Shown: in pieces, positions 1 to 11,326 of the stretch
How positions within the stretch are numbered: the stretch's first letter is position 1
Layout: the number at the start of each line of letters is the position of its first letter
Source: Plotosus lineatus
Lineage: Eukaryota; Chordata; Actinopteri; Siluriformes; Plotosidae
Assembly: GCA_024760905.1 (NCBI GenBank)
Contig: CM045733.1
Location: 64,223,501-64,287,500, forward strand
DNA length: 64,000 nucleotides
Direction of reading: 5' to 3'
Position numbers and translations under genes: made by a program
Notes under the pieces: generated by a model
What the model was told of the DNA's origin: nothing
Seen by the model: only the letters and a program-made list of their open reading frames with translations
Database searches by the model: none

Positions 1-374
1 GTTCTGGATACCAAACATGCCCATCACTTCCTCGTCCCCTCTGTTGCCTGCACCAACATGTCCATTGAAGTCTGCACCAATGACTACTCTGCATCACTTC
101 ATCTAACTCCCTCCAGAATCTCTCCTTCTCTTCTTGCTCACATCCTGTCTGTGGGACATAAGCACTAACAACATTGAGCATCACACCTTCAATTTCTAAC
201 TTGAGACTCATCACTCTGTCTCACACTCTTCACTTCTAGAACATTCCTGACAAACTCCTCCTTCAAGATGACTCCGACTTCATTTCTCTTCCCATCCACA
301 CCATGATAAAACAGCTCAGTCTCACCCAAAATCCCCGCTAATGTTTGAAACATGTCCAACTCGCTTCTGTTCAT
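1..374 (-). pseudogene. RTE-type LINE, endonuclease-domain fragment
   Basis: On the minus strand the translation, with at least two frameshifts, follows the apurinic-type endonuclease of RTE LINEs. In order it shows an ELFYHGVDGKRNEVGVILKE-like stretch (about 330-260), VMLNVVSAYVPQTGCEQEEKE (about 185-125), and, after a frame change, the catalytic-type GADFNGHVG motif (about 80-50). In an intact element this domain nicks the target DNA to prime reverse transcription. The piece runs off the window start, so its 3' extent is unknown. It belongs to the same broad family as the RTE copies at 11.7, 22.8, 27.8, 37.0, 44.8 and 55.3 kb. It is not functional. Confidence 0.8.
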
Positions 375-394
375 GTGCCGTCCCCTTGTGGGTT

Positions 395-592
395 ACATTT
401 TAGCACTCAAATGACCGACATGTAAGCAAGACAATCCAGTCATTTTACAAAATAAAAGATTTTTCAAAAATAAAGATCGTTCAGACTCAGATAATAAATT
501 AAACAGAAATAATGAATTATTTCTTCCACGAACCAGTACCAATTGAGCCACGGACTGGTACCGGTTCGGGGCCTGACGGTTGGGGACCCCTG
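395..592. mobile_element. hAT-like MITE end
   Basis: The segment ends in GGTTGGGGACCCCTG after a stretch rich in 'accggt' and 'cggactggtacc'. This matches the common vertebrate hAT terminus that begins CAGGGGTCCCCAACC on the other strand. No opposite terminus is visible before the RTE fragment, so the element is probably truncated. The superfamily call rests on this one end. Confidence 0.5.
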
Positions 593-715
593 ATGTCAAA
601 GAATTTACAAACGTTGTTTTGTTTTACAAACGTTGGTTTGTTAATGTTTTGTCACTGCCTGTTCTCTAACTGATGTCCGTTCTGGTCCAGACACTCCGAC
701 AACACGAAGAGATGG

Positions 716-860
716 AATAGCACACATGCGTGCATTCACTTTCAATGGTTGCTCTCAATTCAATGACTGTTGCAGGTCTCATTGCGTAGGCGTTGTCTTT
801 TAGGTATCCCCATAAAAAGAAGACTAGTGGTGTGAGGTCTGGTGATGTTATCCACTACAC
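716..860 (-). pseudogene. IS630/mariner-type transposase fragment
   Basis: The minus strand reads SPDLTPLVFFLWGYLKD followed by NAYAMRPATVIELRATIE. This is the hallmark catalytic-core region (SPDLTPxDFFLWGYLKD) of DDE transposases of the IS630/Tc1/mariner superfamily that are abundant in arthropods. The usual catalytic-region D after TPL is V here. Only about 45 residues are left and no TIRs were seen. It could also belong to a vertebrate mariner lineage. Confidence 0.6.
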
Positions 861-1196
861 CACTGTGCCATTGGGGCACTTCATCATTTCTAATATTCCA
901 GATGTTTTTATTTTGTTCAGATCTTCTTAACATGATTCAATCAAATTTGTGGGATATTTTTTGATCTCCTGATATGACTCCATAGTGTCAAAAAAAATTT
1001 TTTTTTTCAATTTTTGACAGGCTTTCTGGTAAATTTGACAGTTTTAAGCTTATCAAACACATTTAGGCTCATTCGCAGACAACATTGTAGATCCGCGGCT
1101 TTAAAAACACATCATCCTAAAAATCCAAACTCACCACTGGAAAACAACCAACCAGCATCTCACCTTGGTCAGTTTTTCTAAGTGAGATTTTGTGTT

Positions 1197-1199
<3 letters not shown>

Positions 1200-1242
<43 letters not shown>
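1200..1242. repeat. poly(A) tract
   Basis: Uninterrupted run of about 43 A. It lies beside the Tc1 fragment and could be a retroelement tail or simple slippage. No retroelement body is recognised upstream. Confidence 0.9.
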
Positions 1243-1248
<6 letters not shown>

Positions 1249-1261
1249 AAATAAGCTTCCA

Positions 1262-1690
1262 GATGATGCTTTGATGGGACAAAATTTGGCTGAGATTTTC
1301 TTTTAACATTCTTTAAAACAAAACTGCTCCAACTCTTTTAAGAATTTCTCTTCCTCGAGAATTTTCCTGCATTCAGCACCGTTCATCATTTTCTCAATTC
1401 TGACCAGTTTCCCAGTCTCTGCAGATGAAAAACATTCCCACAGCATGATACAGTCACCATCATACTTCACTGTGTGGATGATGTTCTTGGGGTAATGAGA
1501 GGTGTTGGGTTTATGCCAGACAGGTTTTCCTTGATGGGTAGAAAGTTTTAGCCTCATGTGACCAAAGGATCTTCTTGCATACATTTGGCAAGTCTCCCAC
1601 ATGCATTTTGGCAAACTCAAAACATACTTTTTCTTTACTGACCACTTTTTTTTTGTAAAACCCATGGGCATCATTTATAAACATGGCATA
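1262..1690 (-). pseudogene. Tc1-like transposase fragment
   Basis: Minus-strand translation contains KPVWHKPNTSHYPKNII, then a degraded GGGxIMLWGCFSAxGTGxLVRIEGxMNGxxYRxILEE block (seen as CIMLWECFSSAETGKLVRIEK and MMNGAECRKILEEE). This is the central DDE catalytic region of Tc1-like transposases. The upstream part is scrambled, the ORF is about 123 codons against roughly 340 for the family, and no TIR pair is evident. It is an old, dead copy. Confidence 0.75.
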
Positions 1691-2334
1691 CGGTCAAAAC
1701 AGGGCATGCATCACTTTCCACTTTCACAGGTCGAAATCCAAACAAAAAAACAAACTTGATGGGAGAATATGTGCAATTGTGCAACCTCTGAATCATGTTC
1801 TGAACCATACTCTGGAGAAAAGGAGAATTGGCAACCTAGACGGTGTGGTGGTGAACTGAAGTCAGGCTGATGAAATATGGTATGAGAAGGATTATAATTA
1901 TTGATGCCCTTCACACATTTAATTTTACACCATCTCATACATTATATCCACATTATTACAATTATTTAATTAGAATTGTTATTTAGAACGAAGAGTGAGT
2001 AATTGTTTCATAAACGCCTACTTCGAAAATATAAATACAATCTAAAATCAAATCCATTTCTATATATTTTATCATCACTGGGCCACAGTCATACTGCCTA
2101 CTACCACAGTGCAGGAGGAGGAGGGGAAGGCACAGCTGTATGGACGAAAGGAATCGAAAATCCAATTTTCCTAATATGGTGTAAATCACTGCATATTTTC
2201 CGAAGATACTGTACATAATCAAATGTCAATTAAATCTCAACGTTTAAGAATTAAGCCATTAATATTTTGCACATTAGTGCATACATTGTTATACTCTCCT
2301 TGTAGTCAGTATAGCTGTTCATAAAAAACTGACA
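1691..2334. other. unassigned AT-rich DNA
   Basis: No coding pattern, terminal repeat or SINE could be recognised. Short overlapping ORFs on both strands look like chance. Confidence 0.5.
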
Positions 2335-2560
2335 TAAAGACAGCTGCAATAATTGCACATTTCAGCCTTCAAAATGTATTTCAGGGTGGCCACTTGCTCT
2401 TCTTCCTTCTATTATTTTGGACCTGTCTACAGACCTCCATGGTCTTCATGGACTTGCTTGGCTGGTAATGCCTATTGATTATTGATGTTGCAGACTCTGG
2501 GGCCTTATAGAACAACTGTAATTGTTCTGAGATCATGTTTCATTTCGACTGTGAACAAGT
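2335..2560 (+). mobile_element. Possible Tc1-like transposon non-coding remnant
   Basis: Phrases such as 'ttgcagactctggggcctta' followed by 'gaacaactgtaattg' resemble the non-coding flank found after many fish Tc1-like transposase genes. No coding sequence or TIR confirms it, so the call is tentative. Confidence 0.3.
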
Positions 2561-3612
2561 TGCTCGCCGATGTACCATTCTGTGCCACATGCTTACTGAA
2601 AATTTTGATCACTTTTCCTTCAGTTGCAAAATTTTTCAGGCCAAGCAACACCAAATTATAATATTTTCACTTCCATCCTTTAAGATTGGTGTGAGGTGCT
2701 TCTTCAATTCACATGTGTATTTGTAACTGTAGCCAAATCACCCCTTCATTAATTCATCTGTCCTGAAAGCCTTACTCCAAATGTAGGGGTCTGTGCCTGT
2801 ATGGTCATAGGCAAACTGCAATCTTTTTTGTAATGTTATTTTTTTTACAGGTAGTGAAGCCTGTTTTTGCCAGCAGGCCTCCCATACAGGTAAAATTTGT
2901 CTCGGAATTTAGGTTTTTGCAGGATGAAACCACAGACTCTAATAGCAATGAAAACATTAGACCCCAGATGTCAGGCCTTCATAAGATCGATTCCGTCAAT
3001 ACAAGTGTACCTCACTCTGCTGCACAATGGTACTGAAAGAACAGTTCCACTTCCATGCCCTTCTTGGTACACAATAATCCCATGGTGAGTGGTGGTGGTG
3101 GTGGTGGTGGTGGTGGTGGTGGACATGGTTGGAATTCATAATCAGTAATCTCACTCACTCTTCATGAAACACTGTGAGGACATAAAATGATTATTGATTA
3201 TTGATTATATGTGGGCTGGCTCTGCATTGCTTTCTCTCTATGCCAACAGATCCTACCTCAAATGACTTCATGCAATTCATTCTGAAAGTGGGATCCCCCA
3301 GTGGCAATTTTCTGGCACTTTTTCACTCGTGTATGAAGATTCACCACAAAATTCTGTCTTCATTTCAATCAATCTGTGTCACTTGAGCTATTTTTCCAAC
3401 TGTATGAACTTGAGATAGTGTCTGGAGAATCTTACAGGGTCTACAGGGTCCTATTTAAAGTCCAAAGTTGCCCCTTCCCAATAATGCAAGTCTTTCCCCC
3501 ATGTTTCTGTCACAGTAGTGCTGAAAGGACAGCTCCACTCCTGTGCCACTGTTGGTAAAAAGTTGGCACATGGCAGTGGGATGGTGAAACCTAATAGTGC
3601 AGCTTTGAAGCT
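2561..3612. other. unassigned DNA with a (TGG)n tract
   Basis: Contains a (GGT)n microsatellite at 3087-3121. Two short stretches (about 3020-3075 and 3515-3560) share an 'aatggtactgaaagaacagttccact'-like phrase and may be old repeat copies. Nothing else is recognised. Confidence 0.4.
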
Positions 3613-4148
3613 CATTATTCAATTCAATTCACTTTTATTTGTATAGCGCTTTTTACAATTGACATTGTCGGAAAGTAGTTTTACACAATAAAAGTAGGAG
3701 TTAACAAAGTATAAAAGAGTCAAAACATTTTCTTCAACCCCTACACATCCCTAATGAGCAAGCCTACGGTGACAGTAGCAAGGAAAAACTCCCTCAACTT
3801 TTGGCCCAAAAGGGAAACCCATCCTCATTTGGGTGAAACCATAAAGATACAAACCATACATGAGAAATTCATTTCAGTTCAAAATCTAGTCCAGTTCAAA
3901 TGTAAGTCCTAAATAATTGTGGAAAAAAGTTTACATCACCAGCCAGGACGTGTCATCTTCACAGTCTGTAAGTACACATGTAAGTCCATATAGATTTTCA
4001 TCAGCAGGAGGAAGAGGCTTCCAAGATGAGAACTCCAGTCAGTATCAGCACACCAAGACAGACCACAGGACTCAGAAAGCAGAAGGGTCCGGATCACTGG
4101 CATCCCAAAAGAAAAAGAAGGTGTACCTCAACAAAAACACAGAGAGAG

Positions 4149-4214
<66 letters not shown>

Positions 4215-5610
4215 ATGTATACTCATAGTAGTGTAATGGAAATAGAAACATTTATTATTGCCGAGTCCCAGTAGGGACTCCGGCATGACTGGCTATGGTA
4301 GCATAGCTAAAAGAGAGAGAACCAGATGGAAGGCAGGCATGAGGGCACGCTGTGACATTGAGGCAAGCAGCCACCACACTGAAAACGGACCTGGGTGACC
4401 AAGTATAGTGGGGGAAGCCACAACATCCCAACATCACAGTTTACTAGAACTCTGTATGCCTCAGACCCCTGGATGTGCTGCTTTGTTTAGTGAAAGGCTA
4501 TTAACAAAATGATCCACTAAACAAGTATGTTTTCAGTCTTGTCTTAAGAAGAGAGAGAGACTGTGTCTGAGTCCTGACCATTAACTGAAAGGTTGTTCCA
4601 TAACTTTGCAGCTTTGTAAGAGAAAGCTCTGTCCCAAACAGTAGTCTCCATTGTGATGGATCATAAATGATAAGAAGTTTGTGAAGATAATGTGTTCCAA
4701 AATGGCTAAGTGCTTTATAGGTTAAAAGTAGTATTTTATATTTCATTCAAAACTTAACTGGGAGCCAGTGCTGTGTAAATAACATCGGGGTGATATGCTC
4801 GCGTATTCTGGTTCTAGTAAGGACTTTTGCAGCATTCTGGAATAACTGGAGCTTGTTTATGCACCTATTTTGTCATCCAGACATTAATGCATTGCAGTAA
4901 TCTAATCTTGAAGTAACAAAAGCATGAACAAGTTTTTCTGTATCATGGAGTGACATCACATTTCGTACTTTAGCAATTTTCCTGAGATGAAAGAAGGCCA
5001 CCTAAGTAATATTATCTACATGAGCTTCAAATGAAAGACCAGCATCAATAATTACTCCATGGTCCTTTACTGCTACACATGATGAGACTGAAACACCATC
5101 TAAACTGACTACATAATGAAAAACCTTATTTTTAGCCTTCCTGATATTCGAGTACAAGTACTTCTGTCTTATCAAAATTTAAAAGGAGGAGGTTAGTAAG
5201 CATCCAGTGTCTAATGTCCTTTACATATTTCTCAACTTTATTCAATTGATGTCTCTTGTCTGGCTTTACTGAAATATTTAACGGTGTATCATCAGTATAA
5301 CAATGAAAATCAATACCATGATCACAAATGATATTCCCAAAGGGAGCATGTATAGAGAGAAAAGCAACAGGCTTAGGACAGAACCTTGTGGAACACCAAA
5401 CTTAGCATTAGAAATTTACAGAGAAATCACCATTTACACCAACAAACTGATAATAGTCAGTTAAATAAGGTTTAAACCAGATGAGGGCTATTCCCTTAAC
5501 TGCAACAACGTTTTATAATCTGTCAAAGAAAATCGTATGAACAATAATGTCAAAGGTGGCACTAAGGTCAAGTAACAATTATTATCAGATTGTCAGAGAG
5601 ATTACCAGAG
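3613..5610 (-). mobile_element. L2-clade LINE (RT remnant plus 3' UTR)
   Basis: The minus strand carries a decayed reverse transcriptase. GVPQGSVL lies near 5395-5372 and the catalytic box reads CYTDDT (YADDT-type) near 5285-5305. Further on come NFDKTEVLVL, then TSRLDYCNALMSG near 4915-4875, LQLFQNAAKVLTRTR, and MKYKILLLTYKALSHFG followed by a C-terminal LKTRLKTYLFSG (to about 4500). Stops and frameshifts interrupt it. The 3' UTR continues to about 3613 and ends in a (GAATT)n-type tail, seen on the plus strand as 'attcaattcaattcac'. A (GA)n expansion sits in the UTR at 4141-4212. The 5' end is truncated inside RT. Confidence 0.8.
4141..4212. repeat. (GA)n microsatellite
   Basis: About 33 uninterrupted AG units, inside the L2 3' UTR. 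Confidence 0.97.
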
Positions 5611-6179
5611 AGATTATCAGTGCTCTCACTCACTCTTCTCCTGCCCTCTGGCTTTACCATGGTATCCTGATCTGAAGCTCACAGTTGCCTGTAGTTTGTC
5701 AAGAATAAATCCTACATGCAGGATGTAAAAACAATTTCACAAAATGTCTTCTGAAATGTTGAGATTTCATAACGCATGAAGTAAAACAGTTTTGGTTGTT
5801 CCAATAGCTATGGGCAGGTTGGGCAGAATGTCATGGTACAGAAATCAGGAGATTAGTCACAGATCAAAAGAATGATGACATCAAGCATTAGGACTCTAGA
5901 AGATATACCAGGAAAACAATGAGGAGATGTGACCATGAGTGTTGTGGGACTGCACGAGGTACCAGTTTACTGCTGGGCCATGTAAAGAGCACCTTGGCCC
6001 ATGTGCAATCTTAGCAAAAAGATACATAATGTGTAATATTTTCATTCATCAGTATTTTCCTTTGGTAACATTGCTAGTCTGCATGATGCCAACATGACCA
6101 TTCAAAGGTAGTGTTTTTTTTAGGACATGGTAAGGTAGCCTAATGGCAAATTCTTGGTCAAAGACCCATTCCATGGCAT
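5611..6179. other. unassigned; may hold decayed gypsy RNase H
   Basis: Lies 3' (minus-strand sense) of the gypsy RT relic. I could not align it confidently to RNase H. Confidence 0.3.
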
Positions 6180-6850
6180 TGTTTTCTCAGAACATGTGTT
6201 GGCTGAAGCGATTTGCTGTTTGACCCATTTGGACAAAGAGTCATTCTATGCATTTTGAGTCAGGCTGGAGGGTCAACATGAAGTGAAAGTGACTAAAGAG
6301 CAGCCCTCAGTAGTGGCTAGATTCTACTGAATTAAACACTGAATGAATCATTTGTAGACATTTGTGAAACCCAGGAAGCACAGTAGATCTTTGTCAGTGA
6401 CAGGTGGAGGCCAAAACGTGATTGAATCAACCATGGAGATCATGAAGATTCCTCTGGGTCTGATGATGAAAACTAAGAAAATTACCTCAATTGCATGAAA
6501 CTGACACTAAACCACTTTTCTGTACAGTTGATTGCAGAATAAGTACCACAGCTCTTACATGCTTGATGCTGGATTCAAATATGAGTGAATTCATGAGGAC
6601 ATTGATGTTCACTCTGATGTGCTTGCTCAGCTGATCCCTAAGGATGTATTTAATCAGGCATTGGAACACTGAGGGGGTGACAGATCCTGTATGGCATGAC
6701 AGTGTATTCATAATGCCCTATGGTGGCCCTAACACAGTTTTTCACTCATCATCCAGGCAGATATGGATCGAGTTGAACTGATTGATTAATCAAGACTGAG
6801 GGAACGCCATGACATGCTTGTGCAAATTCGCTCTTAAGCAGAAGTGAGAG
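6180..6850 (-). pseudogene. Ty3/gypsy pol relic, RT and thumb region
   Basis: Minus-strand reading frames show GHYEYTVMPY (about 6730-6700), then VFQCLIKYILRDQLSKHIRV. The place of the catalytic YxDD is corrupted to NINV. HVRAVVLILQSTVQKSGLV follows, then a thumb region containing DLLCFLGFTNVYK (about 6385-6345). This order and wording fit a standard vertebrate gypsy RT (APxVFQxLxNDVLRDMLNRFVFVYLDD...HVRxVLQRLLEN...LQRFLGFANFYRRFI). Several frameshifts and the lost active site show it is long dead. It appears to be a different lineage from the pol relic at 7.1-10.1 kb. Confidence 0.65.
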
Positions 6851-6859
6851 GGCACTGAT

Positions 6860-7164
6860 GTGATTCGGAGCTTGTTCCTAGGAGGTCATGCGTCTTTTAG
6901 TTGGCATGAAGCTTGGAGCAAATTTTCTTTTCTGGATCCTAAGTGCAAATATTGACAAAATGCCAGTTACATTGAATAATCACTAGTGTTCTGGAGCAGT
7001 GCCCTTCGACTCGTGCTTTCGACTCATGGGGCTGATGACTCACGTCACTCAAGTCGCATGCTTGTACATTTGCATTTTCATTAAGGGTCACTGCAGAGGC
7101 AAAAGAGACATGGTAATTTTGTTGTTTATATTACTGTTTTTAAATATACATTTGAGGGGTGGAT
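6860..7164. other. junction between two gypsy relics
   Basis: No recognisable domain. It separates the RT relic of one gypsy lineage from the RNase H end of the other. Confidence 0.4.
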
Positions 7165-7700
7165 GGTCTGTGGCTGAGGTAAACTGCTTACCAGAGAGGT
7201 AGTACTGAAGGTTTTCACTGCCCAGTTGATTGTGAACTTCTCAGTGGGGTCATCGTACAGCTGAGGTTCAGGGTAATGTGCTCTTCCCTCTGATACTCTG
7301 GTGACAGCAAAGGGTAGAACTGAAAGGACCATTGAAATCAAGGTTTCTAAGAATCAAGGCGCTAGTTCAGGCCTTAGTTTTCACTGTCTTAGCCTCACCC
7401 TTTCTTATCACATCTTGGCTCGGCTAAAGAGGAAAATTCAGTTGCAAAACAACTGAAATAGCCACCCAGGATTCAGAACACACATATCCGTTTATTTGTC
7501 TTGGGCCAAAAAGTACTGTCTGATGAGCTCCACCTTCTTGTTTGGCTTCAGGAGCCCACAGACGATGCAGCAGCCCATGTACTGTGCTTTGGTCAGCTTC
7601 AGGTGGCATCCCTGCATATTTTTATCGGTCCAGGCCATTGGAGTTCAGCTATCACCTTTTCAGGATGGTAGAGATGATCATGCTAAGTGTAGGAATGGAT
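7165..7700 (-). pseudogene. Gmr1-like gypsy pol relic, RT C-terminal half and RNase H
   Basis: Reading the minus strand downward: a YDVIHS block near 7690 (decayed YxDDVVIHS active-site region), HLKLTKAQYMG followed by CGLLKPNKKVELIR (about 7608-7530; family form HLALTEAxYLGYxIGRGLLKPQxxKVEAI), NYFATEFSSLAEP (about 7480-7440), then RNase H pieces FTINWAVKTF and YYLSGKQFTSATDHPPL (about 7235-7165). Frames shift repeatedly. Together with the integrase and RT N-terminal relics upstream it forms one pol gene in the order integrase, RT, RNase H. Confidence 0.6.
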
Positions 7701-7802
7701 GACATCATAGTCTCACAGTCACATGCATTCAAGGGAGGCAGGGGAGGCAGAGCCTCGCCTGTCAATTTGAAAGGAAAACATTAAATCGTAAAATATATCA
7801 TT

Positions 7803-7905
7803 CATCCATTCATTCATGTTCTGAACCACTTAATCCTAACTAGGATTGCTGGGAGGCTTGTGCCTATCTCAGCCAACTTGGGGCAAGAGTGGAGTACAAA
7901 CCCTT
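7803..7905 (-). mobile_element. SINE tail fragment
   Basis: Reverse-complement of the shared SINE 3' third: 'attcattcatgttctgaacc' then a 'cttaatcctaactagg' block. The head is missing. It interrupts the gypsy relic. Confidence 0.7.
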
Positions 7906-8489
7906 TTACCATTCGAAACCATTATTCAAATTATTTTTGAATAAAAAAAAAAACAGCAGAAAGTCCATATGTCCCATTCAGATACACAGAGGAGCTACGC
8001 AGTGAGCAGCGCCTTGCTGTGCCACTCAGTGGGTGGTGGAATCCTTTACAAAATGTGCTGGTGTATGATGCAAATAGTGTGTCCCTCTGTATATCACAGC
8101 TGAAATACTTGCAAGCACTCTGATTATATGCTCTGCCTTTTCATAATGTGTGTAATGTATAATATATATTTCCATAATGTGGTTAGACTGCAGATTAATC
8201 ATAAAATCCAGGAAAAAAGTAATTCACTGAGGCAAACAGTACCCATGACTCATGGCAGAGGGCGCTTGTGAACCCACAGATTCTTGCGCAACCTACAATC
8301 TTCTCCATTGGCTTATATTTTCTTTACAATTTGCCTTGTCAAAATGCCAGGTTATACGTTCAAGCTGAGAAAATTCGAGAATCTGGATTTCAGTCAAAAC
8401 AAGAAGGAGAACTGAAGGAAGACCAACAGAGTTAGAATAAATTTTAACCTAAAATGAGATCTGCATCACATGTTTGTGTAACGGAGGAT
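7906..8489. other. unassigned DNA inside gypsy relic
   Basis: Lies between the two RT halves of the Gmr1-like relic. It may include decayed pol sequence or later insertions. No motif recognised. Confidence 0.4.
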
Positions 8490-8797
8490 GCACGGTGGCA
8501 TAATGGTTAGCATATCTGCCTTACAGCAAGAAGGCCTGGGTTCGATTCCCAGCTTGGGTTATCTGTGTGGGTTTCCTCTGGGTACTCTGGTTTAATCCCA
8601 CAGTCCAAAAACATGCACATTAGGCTAATTTGCTGTTACAAATCTCCTTTAGGTGTGAATGGTTGTGTGAGTACTGGCCTCGCGATGGCCTGGAAAGCTA
8701 TCCAGGGTGTACTCTGCTCTTGCTTCATTGGTTGAGATGGGCACCAGCCTCCCATGACCCTAATTAAGATTAAGTGGTCCAGAAAATCAATGAATGA
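8490..8797 (+). mobile_element. tRNA-headed SINE (type D), full length
   Basis: The head 'cacggtggcataatggttag' resembles a tRNA A box and 'ctgggttcgattcccagctt' a B box, as in the widespread teleost tRNA-derived SINE. The body holds 'acagtccaaaaacatgcac', and the tail 'taattaagattaagtggtcc' ends in 'aatgaatgaatc'. It is inserted in the gypsy relic. Confidence 0.85.
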
Positions 8798-8899
8798 ATC
8801 TCTGTGAAAAGAATGCTGTCATGAGATATAAAACAAAACACATTGTTTGTTGTCAATCAAATTATGAATAATACACTCTTGAGTTCATTTGTATTTAAA

Positions 8900-9440
8900 A
8901 ATTTGACTTTAATAAGTCAGTGCCTCACCAGCTGTCAACCTCACCACATGCCACTGTCGTCTAGATATGGACAATGTCCATCAAACACTGACATGTTGAG
9001 GACATCCCATCAAGATCAAAAGGGAGAATTCAGTACTACCAGTGGCATTTGACTTTTGGGGACGACAACTGCAGAAAGGAGACATTAGCAATATCCTTTC
9101 TTGAGGTTTAGGCTTGAAGTGACTTGGACTTTCCTTAAGAGGTCAATAAAATCACCCACAACGTTCATCGCACAGGGTAGATGTCGAACTCTGAGCCTTC
9201 ATTTTACTTGAGGAAGCAATTGTAGTCTCAGGCTGTTTCACTGAGCTTGGGCATGATAATAATGAGGCTGTAGCAGGGAGTAATGGTTTTCTCTATGATT
9301 TCGTAGGATTCTCCATTCTCCAGCATTCAGATCATCTCCGCATTAATAACCTGATGTCAGGCCACTGGAACTTAAAAGGACTACTGTTGTCATGTGATGC
9401 TTGGCAAAGGTTTTATGCTGTGTTGCCAAAGGGAAGTCTA
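8900..9440 (-). pseudogene. Gmr1-like gypsy pol relic, RT N-terminal part
   Basis: Minus-strand translation shows YEIIEKTITPCYSLIIIMPKL (family GVIEESxSPWSSPIVLVPKxDGS) and, a little further on, NEGSEFDIYPV (family RRLNEVSxFDAYPMPRVDE). It follows the integrase C-terminus at 9453 in the same orientation with almost no gap, so integrase precedes RT in this copy. Confidence 0.6.
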
Positions 9441-9452
9441 TCTGTTATCCTA

Positions 9453-10135
9453 TTATTGGAATAAGATGAGTTTCTTGCCAAGTTGGACCCAATCAGATGT
9501 TGGAGTCCATGTGGGGGATAAGGAAGAAAGGTGATACTTGACTGGATCTAGTCTCTTCACCCCAATGAAGGTGCCCTGCAAACCGACATGGAACATGCAA
9601 GCAGCGCAAGGGAGTAGCACTCTGTCACTAGGTTTCAGCTCCTGAAGCTGGGCTGGGTTATTACATGTTTTTTTTTTTTTTTTTTTTTTTTTTTGCTTCA
9701 TGTTGGGCAGACATGTGCTTTTCACCACTGGTGTTATGTGTTTGACATGTTGTTGCATGTATTGGATGCATTGACTACAGAGATGCTCCTCCCAGGCTCC
9801 CTTCACCACATCGAGCACACCCCGGGTCTCATCCCAAAGAGCAGATATAAGAGAATGAATCTTGTAAATTTCTGCAACGTCTCCTGAACAGGGAGGAGCA
9901 AGTAGAGGATGAGTAGGTCATAGTCTTGGCTGTTATCCTTGATGTCTCAAGCTTTAGGGTTCAATTAAATTATTGATGGCCGTCAGTCTACGAAAAGTAT
10001 GACCATATGGAGGTGCTTTGCCTGCAACAACTGGCAGAGGTCATCTACCAAGTTGGACAAGAAGATGGTGCCTTCGGTAATGAGCAGGTCCTACAGGAGG
10101 CTTAACCAGCTGATTAGCATCATTAATTCCCTGGC
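9453..10135 (-). pseudogene. Gmr1-like gypsy pol relic, integrase
   Basis: From 10135 downward the minus strand reads DLLITEGTIFLSNL then DDLCQLLQAKHL (family ILTDQGTPFMSxLMADLCRLLxVKxL), a QTDG...FN.TLK block (about 9985-9955), YLLFGMRPGV, LDVVKGAWEE (about 9815-9785), and a C-terminal LQELKPSDRVLLP block (about 9655-9615) like the GPY/F region of gypsy integrases. A poly(T) tract at 9668-9694 (poly-K when translated) and several frameshifts break it. Confidence 0.7.
9668..9694. repeat. poly(T) tract
   Basis: About 27 T inside the integrase relic. A second run of about 22 T lies at 10141-10162 at its 5' edge. Confidence 0.95.
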
Positions 10136-10162
10136 AAAGGCTTTTTTTTTTTTTTTTTTTTA

Positions 10163-11280
10163 AGTTTTTTCCTATACGCAGCAGTAATATAGGAGGTTGT
10201 TCTTGACCAGGAAGAATGCAACTAAGAAAACGGTGTCAAGAACACTTTACATATGACAAAATTAAACCCAATCTCAACTTTATAGAGCTTTAACCCCGTG
10301 GGTGATCAACCCTTCTTCTGTGAATATTTAAATAGCATTAAATGCAAAATATGTTATTGCTTATTTTAGTTCCAAATGTGACCTAAGCCTCAGTATGGCT
10401 CATACAAAAGCCACAGCATACCCTTGGTGTGCACTTTGATTAATCTTTTGGGGTTTTTTCCTCTTTTGCAGTTTCTCAAAGTGAAGTGCACTCTTCATGT
10501 CATCTCCGTAAACACAGCAAGTTGACCAATAAATGTGTCATGTAGTCCAATTAAGTTCCATAAATATCTTAATGTTTGTCCAAGTAAATGCCTTCTCTGA
10601 GCAAGTAAATAATTTGACCCCATATCCTGAAACAGTACAGCATGTCAAATGATAGATGATTGCCAAAGCAGGGTGAAGCAAAGACGCCAATGACCTCCAA
10701 GACTGAAGACATGTTCGGCTGATTTTTGACATAATACTTCGGCTGTACTTGTATCGAGACTGCAATTTTAAGAGGATTTCTTTTGATGGAAAAGGTTTTG
10801 ATAGGAAAATATACTTTGTGACTCGCATGACATTCTGTTACTGACATGACCAAGTCTCACAGACCTCACATTTCATGAGGAAAAGATAACTATTCAACTG
10901 GAAGTGTTAGAAAAACACAGATTTGTTTCCAAGAAATCAAAGAAATGAACACAATGAACCATTAAATCCTGGAGCCCAAGAAACTTTAAAAACACAAGAA
11001 AATAATGTGGACCCACAACTGCAGGTCTTTATCAAGCTTGTAATTGCAGGAAAATTGCTCCAAGAATACACACAATGTTTGTAAAAACCCACTGTATATA
11101 CAACTGAGAATTTATCTTCTTTGAATGACAACCAATGACAGTAAAATAGATGGTTAATAGACAGTGTTGTCACAGAGATGATTCATATGGACTTGACAAC
11201 CTTTGACCTTTTTCTGATCTGCATTGAATGCACATCTCTCTGTATGTTGATACTGATGTCTATTCACTAGATGACACTTG
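10163..11280. other. unassigned DNA
   Basis: No repeat family or coding pattern recognised. Overlapping minus-strand ORFs near 10538-10853 lack known motifs. Confidence 0.5.
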
Positions 11281-11289
11281 CATAAAACA

Positions 11290-11290
<1 letters not shown>

Positions 11291-11323
<33 letters not shown>
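11291..11323. repeat. (TA)n microsatellite
   Basis: About 16 TA units directly left of the palindrome. Confidence 0.95.

Positions 11324-11326
<3 letters not shown>

Noticed and set aside
8490..8560. tRNA gene
   Set aside because: A- and B-box-like motifs occur here and in about 25 other places, but always as heads of SINEs. No cloverleaf with a proper acceptor stem was found.
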